Shown here piece by piece: positions 12,047 to 22,805 of a DNA stretch of 64,000 nucleotides. Position numbers and translations under genes: made by a program. A model generated the notes under the pieces. It made no database searches. It saw only the letters and a list, made by a program, of their open reading frames with translations, and had not been told where the DNA came from. Positions within the stretch are counted from its first letter, which is position 1, and each line of letters opens with the position of its first letter. Source of the stretch: Stenopsyche tienmushanensis (Eukaryota > Arthropoda > Insecta > Trichoptera > Stenopsychidae); NCBI GenBank assembly GCA_008973525.1, contig WACJ01000525.1, positions 682,001 through 746,000 of the forward strand, read 5' to 3'.

Positions 12047-12520
12047 ATGCTGGATTCGCTTTTCAAAATGGATATACAATATTTACAATGTGGAAATGTT
12101 CCTAGTTCTAATGAACATTTTCGATACTCAACCAAATATGAGGCTGTTTCTTTGGCACAAAGTATTATTGAGAGAATTCATCCAAATGTATTATCTAATG
12201 ATGAATTTTTAAATAACTCACAGGACTCTAGTTTGTAAATGATACCTCTTTATCTTTCAACATCTGAATTGCATCATGAAATGAAAAGTTCAATTTTGTC
12301 TCTCGCGAAAACGAACAATTATGACAGAACGAATAATCTGATAAAATATTTGGATCAATATAAAAGAAGGACAGAAAAGTTGGACGTGTTGTTTAATACA
12401 TTTCAAACAATATAACCAACGTCAACAACTACTCAACGAGTTTTTTCAACGTCAGGACAAATTAAATCTGAATTAAGAACAAATTTAAAATATGAACTAT
12501 CCTATAATATTTTGTCCTAA
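12047..12520 (+). pseudogene. Degenerate hAT transposase C-terminal relic
   Basis: The first frame (12047-12238) reads YSTKYEAVSLAQSIIERI and continues, across a stop, as STSELHHEMKSSILSLAKT, then after a shift near 12410 as PTSTTTQRVFSTSGQ and KSELRTNLKYELSYNIL. The last block fits the hATC dimerisation motif ('S.....RVFS.AG......R..L......'). Several stops and the shift show it is dead. No terminal inverted repeats were found around it. Confidence 0.5.
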
Positions 12521-15100
12521 GTTATATTTTTCTTTAAACATAATTTTATACATATTACACTCGGACCTCTTTTTGTGCGACTTTTTGTTGTGCGATTTCG
12601 AAGTTATGCGGTTTTTTTAAAGCTTTTTTATTTAATTTCATAAATTATATATCGAGATATTTTGGATAAAAGAGGAAAGACCACGCCCTTCATTCTAGTT
12701 TAGAATTTTGAAGAAATTGTTTTATTTTTTTGCATTTTTCCAATTTTTCAACTTTTAAAAATATATTCTCCAAAGGAATTTCCAAAATTCCAACTACTTA
12801 CGGAGTTATAGCTATTTTAGTGACGCGGCAACTTTGCCGGTCCTACCATAATGAAATCTTTTAACGCGTTTTACTCGCAACTTTTCTCAACACGATTGAC
12901 ATCATATCTCATGTTTATTTAATTAATTTACTTCAAATTAGGTACGAATCTTGTCTATATAACCCTCTATTATTCCTACCTAGTGGAAGACAATGGAAAA
13001 CCACCACATTAAATCCTTTCCCTTATAAATTCTCCTATAGAGATTCCTTATATCCACATTAAGGTTCATGCTTTGGTGGATATCATAAGGAGTTTTAAGA
13101 ATTCCTACCAGATTTATGTCAAAATTTCTTGTGGAGAAATAAAACGACCACCGAAATTACGCGACGGGATCCGTGCGGGGGATCGCCCGTTCACCACATA
13201 TGGTGGACGCGGCGACGAACGAGTTAAAGATGCAAAATTACGTCCAATGAGACGTAGCTCGTTTTATTTACACACCGTCATTTGACAGTTATTTTTCTGT
13301 TTTAAATTTGCACATAACGCGTTTAAGTTCGAGCATCTTCAAAAATTGACGCTTTGAAATAAAAATTATTTGCAACGTTTAAAAAACGCAAAATATTTTA
13401 ATTATTTGATGTACAACATTTTGATTTAATTCAAAGCAATTTGTCATGGGCACATAATCTAGGTATGTGCAAATATTATACTATAATTCTTATCAAATTT
13501 ATACGCAACAACTATCAAAACAACCAGCTGTCCTCATTTTTATATTATTAATTCGCAAATAATTAGTGATAAATATTCAAGCTGAAAATAATTACATATG
13601 TAAATAAATACCTTTGATTCCCTTTGTGACGATCGAGAACGTGACGTCGTTGAATTCCAAATCCATTTTTCTTCAATATTTATAGCACTTGTTAACACGA
13701 TATATTTTTTATTGAAACTTGTTCAGTTTCGTAAAAGTTTTGCACTAAGTAGCGTTGAATTATTCATATTTATATTGCATTAACACATTTCACCTGCAAA
13801 ACAGAAGGAAAAAAAAAACCAATGTTATATAGCAAAACTCAAACAGTAAATTCTATAATTAGTTGCCTTGATGACAATTTAAAATTTTGCAATGTCCCCC
13901 ATACAGAAATTTATTGCATTTCCAGTCATGTGATGATAAATGCATTTATTACGAATGCATACGATAGTTATTTTTAAATACCATGGCTAAAACCAGTTTT
14001 TTCAAAGCATAATCCAATGTAGAACAAACAAACCTGTTTGTATATAACAATGCTTCGCGACGAAATTTAAATTTGGCGCCTTGTTTATGTCGCTTTTAAT
14101 AATTTTTGCACATATTTTAAACAATACCCCAAGTCGTAAGATTATCGAATGCTTAATTTATCTCACCCCATGATGAAGTTTGCTTATTTCCGTTTATTTT
14201 TACGCAATTTGCACAGCATAATTAAAAAAATTGACCTCTATTATAACCGGTTTTCAAGGTAGAAATTTACTTCAACCAAAAGGGCGATACACTTTTCTGA
14301 ACTTTTATTAAGGTATATTTGTAGAAACCGGTTTACGTACAAATGAAATTGCACTATATTCGTCATGTTATTCTTACGGAAAGACTGTAATTCTGAGTCT
14401 GTTGAAAGTGATAATACACAGCTAAAAATATGAATGATTGTGTTCAGTTCAAAGAATAAAATATACACAAGGCAACTGAATCATAAGATAATACATGAAA
14501 AACAAGAAATTATCAAGGATGTTTTATGAAGGCCTTCGCCCTTTTGTGAACTCCATCAAAACGACGACGGTGATGATGATTTTATCGCATTTTATGCATT
14601 TTATTTGACCCTTGCATGACAAATATAATGTTTCATTCGCATACAAAGGGAGTTCAGAATGAGGTCGTTAAAAAATGAACATTATTGTATCACCGAACGG
14701 AAATAATTATCACATTCGCAAAGGATTTACGCATGGGATATTTTACATGTCAAGAATTATTTTATATTATTTTGCTTGGCGTGAAGTAGTAAATTATCAT
14801 TCTATTAGTATAACTAGAAGCTATCAATGCTCTATTAATCTTCCAAAAGCTCAGGTTTTGTGACTAAATCCAATCAATATATTTGAAGCTTTGAAGCCAA
14901 ACAATAACTAAAAACTGTAATATCTTGCAAAATGTATATCATCCGCATATAAATAAAATAATCGCATGTTGTACATGAACTAATTTTATAAACCGTAAAT
15001 TTATGTTTTTTTTTCCAAAATCCGGCTGAATTGAAATGTACAGGGGATCCTAACGATCAGCTTGATTGATTTCGCGTTTTTGTCGGCCATTTTGTTAAGT
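12521..15100. other. Gene-free, AT-rich DNA
   Basis: Only a 70-codon frame at 13073-13285 in a locally GC-richer patch stands out, without recognisable motifs. I identified no repeat boundaries. Confidence 0.4.
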
Positions 15101-15169
15101 CACAGTAAATTCTTCCGAAGGAGAGGTCATCGCGCGCTCCCGCTACTTTCCGTCCGTGCGAGATCCACG

Positions 15170-15525
15170 CAATCATTCGTTTTTTGACTTTACAAAAAAT
15201 ACCACCGCGAATATCCATCAGAAGGTCGTGGAAGTTTATGGTAGTGATGTGATGAGTCGACAACATGTCATGAAGTGGGTTAGGTTATTCAGATAAAGCC
15301 GTACTAACACTCATGTCGAGGCAAGGAGTGGGTGATCATCAATGACTTCTGACGAACTTGTGCAAAAAATTCTAGAACAAGTACGAAATGATCGCCGTGT
15401 GACGCTTGGCGATCTTCACGAAGAATTTCCTGGCATTTCTCGAAGTCGCCTTGATGATATTATGTCGGAAAAACTTGGTTACAAGAAGTTGTGTATGAGA
15501 TGGATGTCCAGAAAGCCATACAAAT
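15170..15525 (+). pseudogene. Mariner transposase N-terminal relic
   Basis: The plus frame reads IHQKVVEVYGSDVMSRQHV and KWVRLF, then a stop, then RTNTHVEARSG, and in the open part ELVQKILEQVRNDRRVTLGD, LHEEFPGISRSRLDDIM and EKLGYKKLCMRWM. These are the two helix-turn-helix parts of the mariner DNA-binding region joined by the 'R.....E.RSGRPS' linker. The catalytic D,D34D part does not follow: after 15525 the sequence changes abruptly. The ATG at 15342 is internal to the ancestral protein, so the 61-aa frame is not a gene. Confidence 0.8.
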
Positions 15526-16230
15526 AATGTCTTCCACTGATCCTTTAGCCCCGCGAGAAACGCTACGCGTGGAACGTCCAGGTACCCACCACTTTTGTTC
15601 CACCCCCTCCAAATGAGGCAATGTTTCCGCGGGGAAGACCAACTTCAGACCATGTGCACCCGAAGGTGCGATGGAGGAGGAAGGACAAAGGTTAAGCCAA
15701 ACTTCAAGAAAATACTACCGCAGATTCACTGCCACCACGAGTCCAACCTCAGTGTGATGCAGATGATGGACTGCAGGGGCTACTCCTTCCCCATGGTGCT
15801 CGTATCAGTTCGGTCATTCTTAGTACCTAGCCACGGAGAAAAGTCGCCGTTCAAACAGTCTAAAACTGTTCTCCACTGTTTGCTTAGGCTATTGAGGATA
15901 GTGGTGAGCCTTTGACACAGTCTCCACCAACTACTGTAATTGGCTGTTCCACACACCCCTTTATGGGTACGCAGCACAGGGTGACCTGCACACCCAACTC
16001 ATGTTAGCTGGGCTACCCCAGCAGCGTTTGATGAGCAAACCGACGAGGTTACTTTCGCACATCTCTACTCCACATCATTACCCCAGGGGCTCAATCGTTG
16101 CCCACCCGGACAGTAGGAAGCAGCTTTTCTGGGCTATTGTATCTCCACGCCGCAGAATCCAAAAGACAATCTGAAAAGAGCTGGCGGTGGAGATCTATGA
16201 CACTGGCATACAAAAGCTGGTGCCAGACTA
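15526..16230. repeat. GC-richer insert of unknown class in the mariner relic
   Basis: About 630 bases are clearly less AT-rich than their surroundings and have no readable mariner or LINE frame on either strand. Near 16170-16230 the plus frame gives IYDTGIQKLVPDYRNIL, reminiscent of the end of a mariner transposase ('Y..GI..LV.R...C'), which would make this an insertion inside one mariner copy. That last reading is tentative. Confidence 0.35.
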
Positions 16231-16320
16231 CAGAAATATCTTAGTAGCTTTTTATTCGATCATTTTGTATGCATTATATATAAGCCATTAGCAAATGAAT
16301 TATGACATGGACACTTGTAT

Positions 16321-16439
16321 TTAACTTTTCCCTTAACGTGCTAAAAAACACCCGCGTGCTACTATGATGTGTATTTGGTACACCATATGAAATTCGCGAT
16401 ATATCCATATTCCCATTATTAAAATAAAGGAAAGGTTAA
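16321..16439. mobile_element. TTAA-flanked 111-bp MITE (piggyBac-like ends)
   Basis: TTAA at 16321-16324 and 16436-16439 bracket a 111-bp unit starting CTTTTCCCTTAACGTGCTAA and ending AAAGGAAAGG, so the ends are imperfect inverted repeats (CYTTTCC/GGAAAGG). Its left part matches the left end of the 978-bp element at 23865 in the WBP11 intron, and TATTCCCATTAT matches that element's right part. It is thus an internal deletion derivative of the same family. TTAA target duplication is typical of piggyBac-type transposition. Confidence 0.7.
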
Positions 16440-16794
16440 AGTGAATGAGTGCATTGTTGATGGACGCGTATATTTTCAATTGCATTCATTTTCAGTCGAG
16501 TAAACAATGAATTATTCGTTAATATGCAAGTATTCAAATTTTGAAATAATACGGTTTATAAAACGGTGGAATTAAATGCATTATTCGAATGCTAATTAAT
16601 TTTATGGAGTTATTTCACTCCACCCAGCCCGATTCCATTCTTGCTTCCGCTTGTCTCCTTTACTCAGTAAATGTATAAGCTTTTCCAAAGGCAATTACGT
16701 TAATATTCAATATAATTTCGTACATTTTATAAATGTGCTCCTATCACAAATTAAATTAAAAATGTTCTATTATTGAAGTGAAATTTGTACAGGT

Positions 16795-17012
16795 GCAGTA
16801 GGGCAAATTGGCTTGAACGTCACGAGAAATGAAACCCTAAGCGACAGTTAGTCGGAAAGAGAGGAAGAATCGTTTGTAGTATGTCCATGTCCATGTCTGA
16901 CTGCTAAACGCTGCCTCTAGTGTATTTGTCTATACGTAACATAAAGGAACTACTATTACGCCAGTAACTATGCCTATTTTATTATATATTACACAACACA
17001 CAGCCACATTAA
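16795..17012. repeat. Interspersed repeat family D, copy 1
   Basis: Similar over about 215 bases to 21668-21915 and 58645-58835. Shared blocks are GAACGTCACGA, GAATCGTTTGTAG and TTATTATATATTACACAACA. No coding, no clear terminal inverted repeats, no RNA polymerase III box that I can see. Class undetermined. Confidence 0.65.
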
Positions 17013-17046
17013 AAAAATAACCAAACAGGTCCAAGGGACATCAAAC

Positions 17047-17476
17047 TTAAACTCTTAAAGAGGTAAGACAGAAATATTGTATCCGAATTCCTGGTGATTC
17101 AAAAAGAGCATTCTTACATGTTGAGCTCGGAACAGACAGAGACGAAGTGTGTCTTGCACGTTGAGTTTGGAGAGAAACAGAGGCGGAGAGAGTATCTTGC
17201 GTACATCGTACAATTGTATAGATCGTTAACCCAAATTTATCGACTAATAATAACATATAAATCGATTTCAAGTGTATTGTTTATGTTTATGCAATGAAAT
17301 GACCGAATATTGTGTGCTATCGATAACAGTGTTTATTTATTTATGTACAAACTCCATACACGCTGCGATGGTCCTGATAGATAAATGGATTTGTACGGAT
17401 GATAAGTGGTGGATATGCAAATATAGCATCTAAGTTTATAATGATTTAAAATTAGCTCACTACTCAAAGGATAAAA
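17047..17476 (+). mobile_element. Repeat family E, copy 1 (possibly piggyBac-like)
   Basis: Starts TTAAACTCTTAAAGAGGTA and runs to about CTCACTACTCAAAGGATAA. It shares GTTGAGTTTGGAGAGAAACA, AATTTATCGACTAATAAT, ATAAATGGATTTGTACGGAT and ATTTAAAATTAGCTCACTAC blocks with 55985-56419, 60935-61238 (minus) and 62355-62505. Two other copies have TTAA at an end, suggesting TTAA target choice. Short open frames in it on both strands are shared repeat sequence, not genes. Confidence 0.6.
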
Positions 17477-19730
17477 TTGCGCTAATGGCCTCTCAATTGC
17501 TTAATCCGTCATTGTGCGAAAGAGTAGCGAATAATCTAAATCTCAATAATCAAAATCCCGATCGGTCTTTGAGAGTTGATTAGGATCACATTGTTGATAT
17601 AAATTCGATTTTTGAATGGAAAAACACATAGTGCACGATGATAAAAATATTGAAATATTTTGAAAGTGCTGATCGAACTTCGAAAATTATCCGCGATTTA
17701 TCTCTTTCCGTGTGTATACAGATCTTGTAATTTTTGTAATCTTATCTTTAAAATAGCACTAGGAAATGTATTTTTATATATTTGTATAAAATTTAGCTCA
17801 TGTGGATAATCAGTATTTTTCAAAAAATTAAATCAAGCTTGTTGTTTGAACGACAAAGCAAATCCATTAAAGCAGTTCGAAAATCACAGGTTCATCAAAT
17901 TTGTGCATACGACGAGTCATCAATAACTGAAGTGCCGAACATTTTTTTCTAATGTGTGTGTGTGAACATATTTCAAAAAAGTGGAATGAAATTTTGTCCA
18001 AAAATTTGGCAAATATTGACTTGGCCTTCTAGCAACGAAGATGTTTCTGCCGCTTTGTATATTTTTCTAATAAGACGCATTGTACATTTTATCGTTTACA
18101 TTCATTGTGTATATTCAATTAGGTTATTTGCGATAATTATAGCGAAATTATTGGAGATTTTAGCGTATATCCTATGGAGATTTTTCTTGTAGTATTATTG
18201 TCTTATTTATCATGATTGTGTTATTTGTTTGAATGTGAATATTGTCACATATGGACAATATTAGAACTGATTTTTTAACTAGATAAATATATTAAAGCAA
18301 AGATTAAACATTATAATGAGTATTCAGGTCATTGCAAAAACTTCATAATATCAAGTTTTAGTGGGCCTTTTTCATCTCATTTATTTCGTATCGGACTAGA
18401 TTTTTTTACTTAGGATGTGTAAAATATCTTATTACACTTTGAACTTTTCTACAAAAATGATAACACAAGCATCAAAATGATACATTTGATAAACACGAAA
18501 AATTAGCTTTTATATGACCCCACTTGTGACCAATTTTGTTTTAGTTATATTGTTGGCAGAGTGCAAATTTACAAACAAAATATCAAAACGAATACATCGA
18601 TAATATGAATTACAAACATTGATATTATCACGAATTCTCTATTATAGTTTATGCAGGTGATATTCGACGTAATATTGTTTTTCTAATAACATTTTTTTAT
18701 TAAAAATCACATCAAATTATGCACAAATTAAAAATGTAAGCTTCGATCTGTGTGTAATTAGATCATAATATTTGATTTATATGAATAAAGTGTTGATTAT
18801 AAATATATTTAAAATTTGCACAGGATTTCAAGTATTTTGCACTGTTCAGCATTAAAATAATTTTTATTGATTTTATTCAACAATTTCATCAAAATAACCG
18901 ATGACAAATGCACGTTGTTTTGGGGTATCATCGCTTTGGATCGTTATAAATGCTATAAATTGTGGATAAATACCTCGAATTTGATTCTCAAATGAGACAC
19001 TGGATCATTGACACTGTTTTCTATATCACAATTTATTCGTTTTTAACAATTTTAGTTCAACAACAAGCCATAAACTGGAATGAAACGGACGTAAATATTG
19101 AGCGTATCAAGTGCTACAATACGCGCGGCCGATCAGTGTGGTGGCTGACGGTGCAGTAAACTTTCAGATGCTTCCGAGTCAGCGTCTCAACCGTAGGCTC
19201 AACAAATACGCACTGCACCTCAATTAAAATGATTCGAAAATCGAAGACTTATAGGGAATGTTCAAAGAAACGTTTGCGCAACTATTGTCGTGCATAAAAT
19301 ATATCTTGAATTGATATTATATTAATATTTCAAGCAAAATGTTATAAAATTCAATATCAATGCCACTCTGTGCAAAATGTTCGATCTCCCGATCAATATA
19401 TTAGACTTGAACTCCAATGGAAAAATTCTTTTCTGCGATGTCGAAAGGAAATGTTGTCAATCGTGTATTTGCATTGAAAGATGCAATCATGTCATTCTTA
19501 GAAGTGCATTGTTGTTTGCTTTAACGATGAAGCTTGAAAGAATATCAATGGAATGAGCTGAATCTAAACCTGCAAAAAAATAGTTCCAAACACAGTTCCA
19601 TCTTAAGTTGAATTGAATGAAAATCTAAAAAGATGAGGTAACCAAAAAGGCATATCCAGAAAGTAAGTGTACTAATTATTTATATTTTTTTAGAAAAAAT
19701 GTATTTGTAAAAAAAAAATACAGGATATCA
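17477..19730. other. Gene-free, AT-rich DNA
   Basis: Frames at 17956-18192 and 18962-19159 are low-complexity or hydrophobic AT-driven stretches without recognisable motifs or splice context. No repeat boundaries identified. Confidence 0.4.
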
Positions 19731-19734
19731 AACA

Positions 19735-19930
19735 ACATCCCAACCAAATAAGCCCAAGAGCGCCTTGGTGGCTAAGACTGTGTGAGAACGGGCGTTGTTT
19801 TAAATGCTTCATTTGCTTTTTTTGGGGTCTCACAATATCGTTGTGCATTGATGGTCTCTCCTTGAGGCAGAAATTCGGCCAAAAAGATGCCTTTCTGTCC
19901 CAAAACACTGAGGACTATGATTTTTTTGCC
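19735..19930 (-). pseudogene. Mariner transposase catalytic-core fragment
   Basis: The minus frame reads KKIIVLSVLGQKGIFLAEFL, PQGETINAQRYCETPKKANE and AFKTTPVLTQS. This matches the stretch after the first catalytic aspartate region in mariner transposases ('K.M..VFWD.KG.LL.EFLP.G.TINA..YC.TL..LR.A'). The W-D of 'FWDRKG' is replaced by L-G here. It belongs to a different mariner lineage from the copy at 51640. Upstream coding is replaced by the hAT MITE copy starting at 19961; the longer 101-aa frame spanning both is a chance fusion. Confidence 0.75.
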
Positions 19931-19960
19931 TGAAATTGTGGTTTTGCATTTTTTTGGCAG

Positions 19961-20430
19961 CAGGTCCGTAACATGAGGGTGGCAAAGAAGGCACCCGCCA
20001 TGGGCGCAACTAAGCTTGGGGCGCAAAACGCAAAATACCGACCCGGTTGAGAATTCAATCGAGTCGAGAATCAACACTCTAATCCATCTTCTTTATTGTT
20101 GCTTAAACATTGAGCCAACCCAGCTGGCATAAGCCCGAAATAAAATAAAGATAACAATATTTTCGACCGATTGTAAAATTTAAACAGCCCAACGGATCAG
20201 TCTTCTTCGGGCAACTTCGTTTTGTAATGAGAGTTTGCAATCGTTCTGAAGACATATGTTGAGACATGGCGCTCATTTGTCTTATCAGCGGTCCGAAAAA
20301 CGGACCGATTGGACACACAGGCCTTGTGGCCACTCGTCCTCTTTAAGGGCTTTTTGCGGCATTTTCTGTGATCTATATGATCACAGCAGCAGTAAAGATT
20401 GTGATTAACAAGGTGATAAATCGTAAGATT
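19961..20430 (-). mobile_element. hAT-type MITE, copy 2 (5' truncated)
   Basis: The left edge on the plus strand, CAGGTCCGTAACATGAGGGT then GGCAAAGAAGGCACCCGCCATGG, corresponds to the reversed right terminal repeat of the complete copy at 42930-43564. The body matches that copy reversed (GGTCCGTTTTTCGGACC, CATTACAAAACGAGGTTGTC-like block, CTTATGCC..CTGGGTTGG). Similarity ends at about 20430, before the other terminal repeat. Open frames at 20103-20436 are inside this repeat. Confidence 0.7.
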
Positions 20431-20638
20431 ATACAACCTGACCGACTGATCTAATATTCAAAGTTTCGCCATTCGTCCGATGAATTTAATGCTACATTTT
20501 TAATTGATTTATTAAAACGAGATTTTAAAAAATGCAGGACTCCTCTATGTATTATATGTCCACGCTGCAAGACCTTTTTCGATTATACTTATGATGATTC
20601 ATATGCATAATTCATAAATGGACTAATAATGCAACACG

Positions 20639-21235
20639 CAGTGGCGTATTGAGCACTTGAGGGGCCCTTGGCGCAATTTAAGTTTGAGGTCCTTTGGACC
20701 CATTCAGGTTTTCGACCTGAGAAAATAAAACCGTATATTTCAAAGAATGAACATGTCCCTGATTACACTTGAACCCTCTGAATTTATGAGAGAAATCTGC
20801 CAAGAATAAGTACATAGTTAATTGATGTATGATGTCAGAGGCACACTATTGTGACTGTGGGAGTAAATCTTGAGGCCTTTACTCTATATTTATTTCAGAT
20901 TTTTAGTGAAATGCTCATCTCGAGTAACTTTTTACTAACACCCAAATTCTATATAGAAAAGACAAAGCTAAAAAGCCCTTCGTTACATTTCACCCAAATG
21001 ATCCACTGGCTGATGTAATGCTACCTTTTTTATAAATAGAGTAGCATGAGGATTATAATTTTTTTTTTTTTTTTGTAAAATATCTCATTTAAATTTGAGG
21101 CCCTCTGGATCCAAATCAAAGGATGAGCATACATTTCTTGAGTCCCTTGAATTACGCGGTGGGTCAAACACTTTTTGAAGCCCCCTAAGATTTATGAGGC
21201 CCGATCTTATGCATCTATAGATAAATCCGCCACTG
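20639..21235. mobile_element. Short hAT-like element with CAGTGGCG ends
   Basis: Begins CAGTGGCGTATTGAGC and ends AAATCCGCCACTG, i.e. terminal inverted repeats of about 13 bases with mismatches. ATAATGCA occurs immediately after the right end (21236-21243) and also at 20626-20633, five bases before the left end, consistent with an 8-bp hAT target duplication plus 5 extra bases. The body has no transposase frame; it contains several GAGGCCC-type motifs. A related element lies at 44111-44484. Confidence 0.6.
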
Positions 21236-21667
21236 ATAATGCATCACAACTATCATTTTATGTAAATATGGTAAAACTCGAAAAGGTTAAAAATTTATGA
21301 CGCGAGGCTTATTTATTTTTCCACTTTATAATTATTGCAAAAAATGTTGCTTTTATAATATATTTAAAAAATAATCATGAACTATACAATAAGACAATTG
21401 ATTTACAGCGAACTCCAAGCTGTTATTATATGCTTTTATAAATTAATTCAATGACAAAAGATTGAATCGACACAGTATTGATGAAGTCTTCATTAGAATA
21501 TGTAATTAGGTATGCATTATTCAATTGCAACACTGCATTATTATAATCATAATGTGAAATATTTCATAAGATTAAATTGCTCTGTGAAACGATTTATAAA
21601 ATATATCTGAATTAAATCGCTCAAGTGCAAAAAGTTATGACGATTTTGTAATGTAAAAAGTACGTAA

Positions 21668-21915
21668 AGCTATGAGTAGAACAAATTAGCCTGAACGTCA
21701 CGAAAAATGAAACTCCAAGCTGTAGTTGGTCTGAAAGATAAGGAATCGTTTGTAGAGTGTCAGTGTCCGTCGCATACTTTATAGAGAGACTATGCGCATG
21801 CGGCGCGTCGCCTTTACTGTGTGTATGTCTATAAGTAGCATAAAGCAACCACTAAACTAGTAGATCGCCTATTTTATTATATATTACACAACACACAGCT
21901 ACCTTTTAAAATACC
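21668..21915. repeat. Interspersed repeat family D, copy 2
   Basis: Matches 16795-17012 and 58645-58835 (GAACGTCACGAAAAATGAAA, GAATCGTTTGTAGAGTGT, TTATTATATATTACACAACA). The 75-codon minus frame at 21621-21848 is within the repeat and has no other support. Confidence 0.65.
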
Positions 21916-22700
21916 TTTTTAAAATCTGAAAATCTAAAAAAAATGAATTAAAACAGATACAACAAAATATCTTCGGACTCACATGGATAAAAAACTATTT
22001 TTGTCACACATTTCTATAGTTGTTAACTTTCTCTTTTCGCTTTCGGTGTCACAATAAAACTTTTTCAAATCAGTTGATAAATATTGACATTTTATGACAT
22101 TACTAAATGTTTTACCAACCAATTTTTCAGTTGTGTCACATTCACATATAAATTCTAATTTGTTTATAAACAAACGATATGTTTTCTATATTCATTAATA
22201 CTATAAATGACAAAAATGCATTTAATTTATTTTATGAAATCCGAAACATGAAATTCTTATTAAATTTATTTTTCATTGATGATATGATAAATCAAATTAA
22301 GAATTGCCGCGTTTACATTTGAATCGAAATTTATTAATAAAGTACAGTGACATCTATCAATCAACATGTATACTATAATAAGCAAAAAAAAAAAAAAATC
22401 CAAGATTAATTTACAATGTATTCTCGATTATCCAAAATACTTTGTATGTTGTACTTATGTAAAATACTTTTGCAACGTGTCTTGTAAAACGTAAATTTGT
22501 TGTAATTATTACTATTGTTATTATTATTATTTTTTTCTTTTCAATAAAACTTATTTCAAATATATAACTTTATTAAAATATTTATTTTTAATAATGGTAT
22601 TAATATACATTAATACATCGCATAATAAATAGCATCATTTAAAAAAAATCCGTCTTTGATTATTTTTAGCGTATTACCTTTCATATGGCAACACTAAACT
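21916..22700. other. Intergenic DNA upstream of WBP11
   Basis: Very AT-rich. The last ~100 bases before 22806 are the expected promoter/5' UTR zone of WBP11; I see no clear TATA or initiator element. Confidence 0.4.
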
Positions 22701-22805
22701 GACAATTGTTCGTGATAGTGTTTCGCGTTCAACTATGATCCGGAAAGCCGCTTAAAATAGTTGTTTAAATTTATACATATTAGTTTATTTAAAAACAACA
22801 TCACC

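Noticed and set aside
12555..12640. Possible pogo/Tigger-like end (GGACCTCTTTTTGTGCG)
   Set aside because: Only one end seen, no inverted partner or TA duplication found.
19772..20077. 101-codon minus frame
   Set aside because: Chance fusion of hAT MITE sequence with a mariner core fragment; only the second half has protein homology.
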